DNA of 64,000 bases from Pseudomonas kairouanensis (GTDB taxonomy: Bacteria; Pseudomonadota; Gammaproteobacteria; Pseudomonadales; Pseudomonadaceae): contig NZ_QUZU01000015.1 of NCBI RefSeq assembly GCF_004682055.1, positions 1 through 64,000 of the forward strand, written 5' to 3'. The notes below the pieces were generated by a model. The model was not told the origin of the DNA and searched no databases. It saw only the letters and a list, made by a program, of their open reading frames with translations. The position numbers were made by a program, and so were the translations under genes. Shown here piece after piece: positions 61,027-64,000 of the stretch. Position 1 is the first letter of the stretch, and each line of letters opens with the position of its first letter.

Positions 61027-62410
61027 TGGGGCGGATCATGGTGTCGGGGCGTACGCGCAAGGCGTATTCCTCGGCCGTGATGAAGCCCAGTTGCACCGCC
61101 GCTTCCTTGGGTGACAACCCTTCGTCGGCCGCCTTGCGGGTGATCTGCGCCACCCGGTCGTAGCCCAGCAGCGGGTTGAGTGCGGTGGCCATCAACAGCG
61201 AATGCTCCACATTGCGCGCCAGTTGTGGGCGGTTTACCTCCAGGCCCTGCAGCAGCTTGTGGGTGAACAGGCTGACGCAATCGGTGAGCACTTCAATCGA
61301 CTGCAGCAAGTTGTGGATCAACACCGGCTTGGCCACGTTCAACTCGAAGGTGCTGGACGCGCCCGCCAGGGTGATGGTGGTGTGGTTGCCCATCACCTGC
61401 ATCGCCGCCTGCACCAGCACTTCGGCGATGGTGGGGTTGCGCTTGCCGGGCATGATCGAGGAGGTGAGGCCGTCGTCCGGTACGATCAACTCGCCCAAAC
61501 CACAACGCGGGCCGGAGCCCAGCAGGCGGATGTCGTTGGCGATCTTGGTCAGCGACACGGCCAGCACATTCAGCGCACCGGAAGCTTCCACCAGCGCATC
61601 GTGGGTGCCCATGCCTTCGAACTTGCACGGGTTGGTTATGAAGGTTTCGCCGGTGAGCCGGCTGATTTCCTCACAGAACGCCACATCAAAACCCTGCGGT
61701 GTATTCAGCCCGGTGCCCACCGCCGTGCCGCCTTGTGGCAACAGGCGCAGGCGCGGCATGCAGGCTTCAATGCGCGCCATGCCGTGCTGGATCTGCTGGG
61801 CAAAGGCGCCAAAGGCCTGGCCCTGGCTCATCGGCACTGCATCCATCAAATGGGTGCGGCCGATCTTCAGCACGTCTTGCCAGGCGTCGGCCTTGGCTTG
61901 CAGCCCATTGCGCAAATGCCCGAGGGCCGGCAGCAGGCGCCCGCGCAGCTCCAGCACGGTGGTCAGGTGCATCACCGTGGGGAAACTGTCGTTGGAGGAC
62001 TGCGAGCGGTTCACATGGTCATTGGGATGCACCGGTGATTTGCTGCCCAGTTCGCCACCGAGCGCCAGGTTGGCGCGGTTGGCGATCACCTCGTTGGCAT
62101 TCATGTTGGTTTGGGTACCGGAGCCGGTTTGCCAGATCGACAGCGGGAAATGTTCGTCGAAGGCGCCATTGGCCAATTCCTCGGCCGCGTCTTCGATGGC
62201 CTGCGCCAACGCCGGCGCCAATGCGCCGAGCCGTGCGTTGGCTCGGGCGCAGGCGCGTTTCTGCTGGCCGAAGGCGCGGATCAGGCAGGCGGCGAACGGC
62301 TGTTTGCCGCCGAACACCTCCAGTGCCCGCTGGGTCTGTGCGCCCCAGTAACGCTCGGCCGGGATCGATACCGGGCCGAACGCGTCGTGTTCGATTCGCA
62401 ACGTCGTCAT
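61004..62410 (-). CDS. fumC: Class II fumarase
   Basis: The 468-residue enzyme hydrates fumarate to malate. Visible family motifs are RIEHDAFGPVSIPAERYWGA at the start, IWQTGSGTQTNMNANEVI near 95, KIGRTHLMDAVP near 182 and the signature loop SSIMPGKRNPT near 318, in which the residue before SS is Thr rather than Gly. It is 12 bases behind the dicarboxylate carrier on the same strand, so transport and metabolism of C4 acids are coupled. Pseudomonas usually carry more than one fumarase gene. Confidence 0.9.
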   Translation of the reverse strand: MTTLRIEHDAFGPVSIPAERYWGAQTQRALEVFGGKQPFAACLIRAFGQQKRACARANARLGALAPALAQAIEDAAEELANGAFDEHFPLSIWQTGSGTQTNMNANEVIANRANLALGGELGSKSPVHPNDHVNRSQSSNDSFPTVMHLTTVLELRGRLLPALGHLRNGLQAKADAWQDVLKIGRTHLMDAVPMSQGQAFGAFAQQIQHGMARIEACMPRLRLLPQGGTAVGTGLNTPQGFDVAFCEEISRLTGETFITNPCKFEGMGTHDALVEASGALNVLAVSLTKIANDIRLLGSGPRCGLGELIVPDDGLTSSIMPGKRNPTIAEVLVQAAMQVMGNHTTITLAGASSTFELNVAKPVLIHNLLQSIEVLTDCVSLFTHKLLQGLEVNRPQLARNVEHSLLMATALNPLLGYDRVAQITRKAADEGLSPKEAAVQLGFITAEEYALRVRPDTMIRPTTPTDND

Positions 62411-62422
62411 CGACAGGCTCCG

Positions 62423-63727
62423 TTACAAGGCAGCGCCGGCCGGGCGGCCAAGCACCCGTTGATATTCGACCTTGGCGGTCTGCTCGGAGAACTCGCCCGA
62501 CCACTTCGACACCACCACCGTCGCCACGCTGTTGCCAATGGTGTTGCAGGTAGCGATGGCCATCGACATAAAGCGGTACACCCCGAACAGCAGCGCCAAA
62601 CCTTCGGCCGGCAACACGCCGATGGCGGTGACGGTGGCGGCAAACACCACGAAACTGCCGCCCGACACCGCTGCGGCGCCTTTGGAGGTCACCAGCATGA
62701 TCGCGATGATGCCCAGCTGTTGTTCCCAACTCAGCGGCACGCCGTAGGCATTGGCGATAAACAGCACGCACAGCGACATGTAGATCGAGGTGCCATCGAG
62801 GTTGAACGCGTAGCCGGTGGGCAGCACTAGGCCGACGCTTTGTTTGGAACAGCCGAACTTCTCGAGCTTTTGCAGCAGGCGCGGCAGTGCGCTTTCCGAC
62901 GAGGCGGTGCCGAGCACGATGAAAATCTCATCCTTGATGTAGGTGAGGAAGCGCCACAGGCTGAACCCGCTCAAGCGGCACACCGCGCCCAGCACCACAA
63001 AGATAAAGAACGCGATGCCCACGTAGAACATCAGCACCAGGTTGGCCAGGGACATCAGCACGGCGGTGCCGTTGCTGCCCACCGCGTAGGCCACCGACCC
63101 GAAGGCACCCAGGGGCGCGAACTTCATGATCAGGTTGATGAACTCAAAGAAGCATTCGGAGATGCGGTTCAGGCCGTCCTCGATCACCTCGCGGCGCTCG
63201 GGCTTCAACGCCAGCAGGGCGAAGCCGAACAATACCGAGATCACCAGCACTTGCAGCAGTTGCCCGCCCGCGAAGGCGCCGACGAAGTTATCGGGGAAGA
63301 TGCCGTAGATAAAGTCCATGGTCGAGGCCGGTGCATGGCCCTTGGCAACCGCAGCACTGGCGGCCGCAGCAGCGGCGCTGCTTGGGTGCGCATCGTGCAT
63401 GCCCGAGCCGATCTGCAACAGGTTGCCCCACAACAGGCCGATGGCCAGGGCAAGGGTGGACACCACTTCGAAGTAGATCAACGCACGCAGGCCGACCTTG
63501 CCGACGCGTTTGATATCACCGGCCGAGGCGATGCCGTGGACCACGGTGAAAAACACCAACGGCGCGACGGCGGTCTTGATCAGCTTGAGGAAGATATCGC
63601 CGAGGATCTTGAAACTGGCGGCCAGTTCGGGGGCGAGAAAACCGAAGGCAATGCCCAGGAACATGGCGGCGACGACCTGGAAGGTCAGGTCTTTGTAGAG
63701 CGGTTTTTTTGCGGGGGTGGATGACAT
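62423..63727 (-). CDS. dctA: DctA-type dicarboxylate:cation symporter
   Basis: The 434-residue DAACS-family carrier has LFLKLIKTAVAPLVFFTVVHGIAS-type sequence near residue 48, SSESALPRLLQKLEKFG near 275, the substrate motif GYAFNLDGTSIYMSL near 305 and NTIGNSVATVVVSKW near 393. It would import C4-dicarboxylates such as fumarate and malate. An Ala-rich loop (about 117-130) is unusual. It precedes fumC on the same strand. A second DctA elsewhere in the genome cannot be excluded, so the symbol is tentative. Confidence 0.88.
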   Translation of the reverse strand: MSSTPAKKPLYKDLTFQVVAAMFLGIAFGFLAPELAASFKILGDIFLKLIKTAVAPLVFFTVVHGIASAGDIKRVGKVGLRALIYFEVVSTLALAIGLLWGNLLQIGSGMHDAHPSSAAAAAASAAVAKGHAPASTMDFIYGIFPDNFVGAFAGGQLLQVLVISVLFGFALLALKPERREVIEDGLNRISECFFEFINLIMKFAPLGAFGSVAYAVGSNGTAVLMSLANLVLMFYVGIAFFIFVVLGAVCRLSGFSLWRFLTYIKDEIFIVLGTASSESALPRLLQKLEKFGCSKQSVGLVLPTGYAFNLDGTSIYMSLCVLFIANAYGVPLSWEQQLGIIAIMLVTSKGAAAVSGGSFVVFAATVTAIGVLPAEGLALLFGVYRFMSMAIATCNTIGNSVATVVVSKWSGEFSEQTAKVEYQRVLGRPAGAAL

Positions 63728-63776
63728 GTCGGTGATCTCATTGTTGTTATGGTTCTATTTAGCGCCGCAGATCCAT

Positions 63777-63866
63777 TGTGGGAGCGGGCTTGCTCGCGAA
63801 TGCGGTCTTTCAGTTGATGCATCGGGTGACTGATACACCGCTTTCGCGAGCAAGCCCGCTCCCACA
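63777..63866. repeat. REPIN upstream of the dicarboxylate carrier
   Basis: TGTGGGAGCGGGCTTGCTCG faces GCGAGCAAGCCCGCTCCCAC around a spacer of about 40 bases. It lies between the lyase gene and dctA. Confidence 0.88.
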
Positions 63867-63890
63867 TTTGGATCTCCAGAGGGCTTGGGG

Positions 63891-64000
63891 TCAGCGGGGG
63901 ATTGCACCCTCACGCGCCAGCGCGATATCCACCATCTGCGGCGCCAGCCCCAGATAGTTGGCCGGGTCGGTCAGGCGTTGCAGTTCGGCCACGTCCAACT
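63891..64000 (-). CDS. C-terminal end of a fumarase/adenylosuccinate-lyase superfamily enzyme (partial)
   Basis: Only the last 35 codons lie in the window. They read LDVAELQRLTDPANYLGLAP and then end EGAIPR followed by TGA. This ending is typical of the lyase_1 superfamily (PcaB or adenylosuccinate-lyase-like proteins). The gene is on the same strand as dctA and fumC, and a REPIN lies between it and dctA. Which member it is cannot be decided from this piece. Confidence 0.6.
   Translation of the reverse strand, partial: LDVAELQRLTDPANYLGLAPQMVDIALAREGAIPR

Noticed and set aside
1..64000. CRISPR arrays, tRNA/rRNA genes, phage or intact IS
   Set aside because: No regularly spaced repeats, no cloverleaf tRNA with CCA-type ends and no full transposase or integrase was seen; the palindromic elements at 1-672 are not tRNA-like in sequence.

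Overview
The window looks like the chromosome of a Pseudomonas, most probably of the P. fluorescens group. The signs are GC-rich coding sequence with Pseudomonas-like families, nine paired inverted REP sequences (REPINs) with the cores GCGGGCTTGCTCGCGA or GGGGGCTTGCCCCCGA, a DING phosphate-binding protein, and the NrtR-pncA-pncB-nadE and urtABCDE gene orders. I see no rRNA, tRNA, CRISPR array, prophage or intact insertion sequence. Family assignments come from reading motifs, not from database searches.

Region 1 (1-27777) is an exoprotein and envelope island. Two facing copies of a large palindromic element with a cloverleaf-like core (1-672) are followed by gspE and gspF of a type II secretion system (the order matches hxcR/hxcS of P. 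aeruginosa) and a secreted DING protein. Next comes a 4006-residue two-partner-secretion exoprotein (pdtA-like). A third copy of the palindromic element, lacking its core, lies behind it. Then follow a Phd-transposase fusion (phdA-like), the TpsB pore (pdtB-like), a DUF2341-LamG-ExbB fusion, ExbD, a TonB-like protein, a porin, a periplasmic coiled-coil protein, a YbjN-like protein, a parvulin isomerase and an atypical LysR regulator. The order agrees with what I recall of the phosphate-responsive PA0686-PA0701 region of P. aeruginosa. The reading I favour is one module: a secreted adhesin, its pore, and a dedicated proton-motive-force-driven complex of unknown purpose.

Region 2 (27800-44776) is a mosaic of small units: LysR/DUF4865, a histidine-phosphatase-like gene with cobF, an esterase, a Kef antiporter, HigBA and PIN/Phd toxin-antitoxin pairs, two transporter-regulator sets (EamA/AraC and YdcZ pair/LysR/AraC), a two-part hydrolase, mntH, a XapX-type small membrane protein and a quinone-oxidoreductase-like gene.

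Region 3 (44791-51595) holds a reduced polyol locus (AraC regulator, substrate-binding protein and SDR dehydrogenase, with no permease or ATPase genes) and a complete NAD-salvage operon under NrtR, with a visible palindromic operator.

Region 4 (51717-64000) is a urea-uptake locus. A 1142-residue NCS1-permease/hybrid histidine kinase and a LuxR-type response regulator are divergent from urtABCDE, with TACGTCA palindromes in between. The window closes with a C4-dicarboxylate cluster: fumC, a DctA-type carrier and the end of a fumarase-superfamily lyase.
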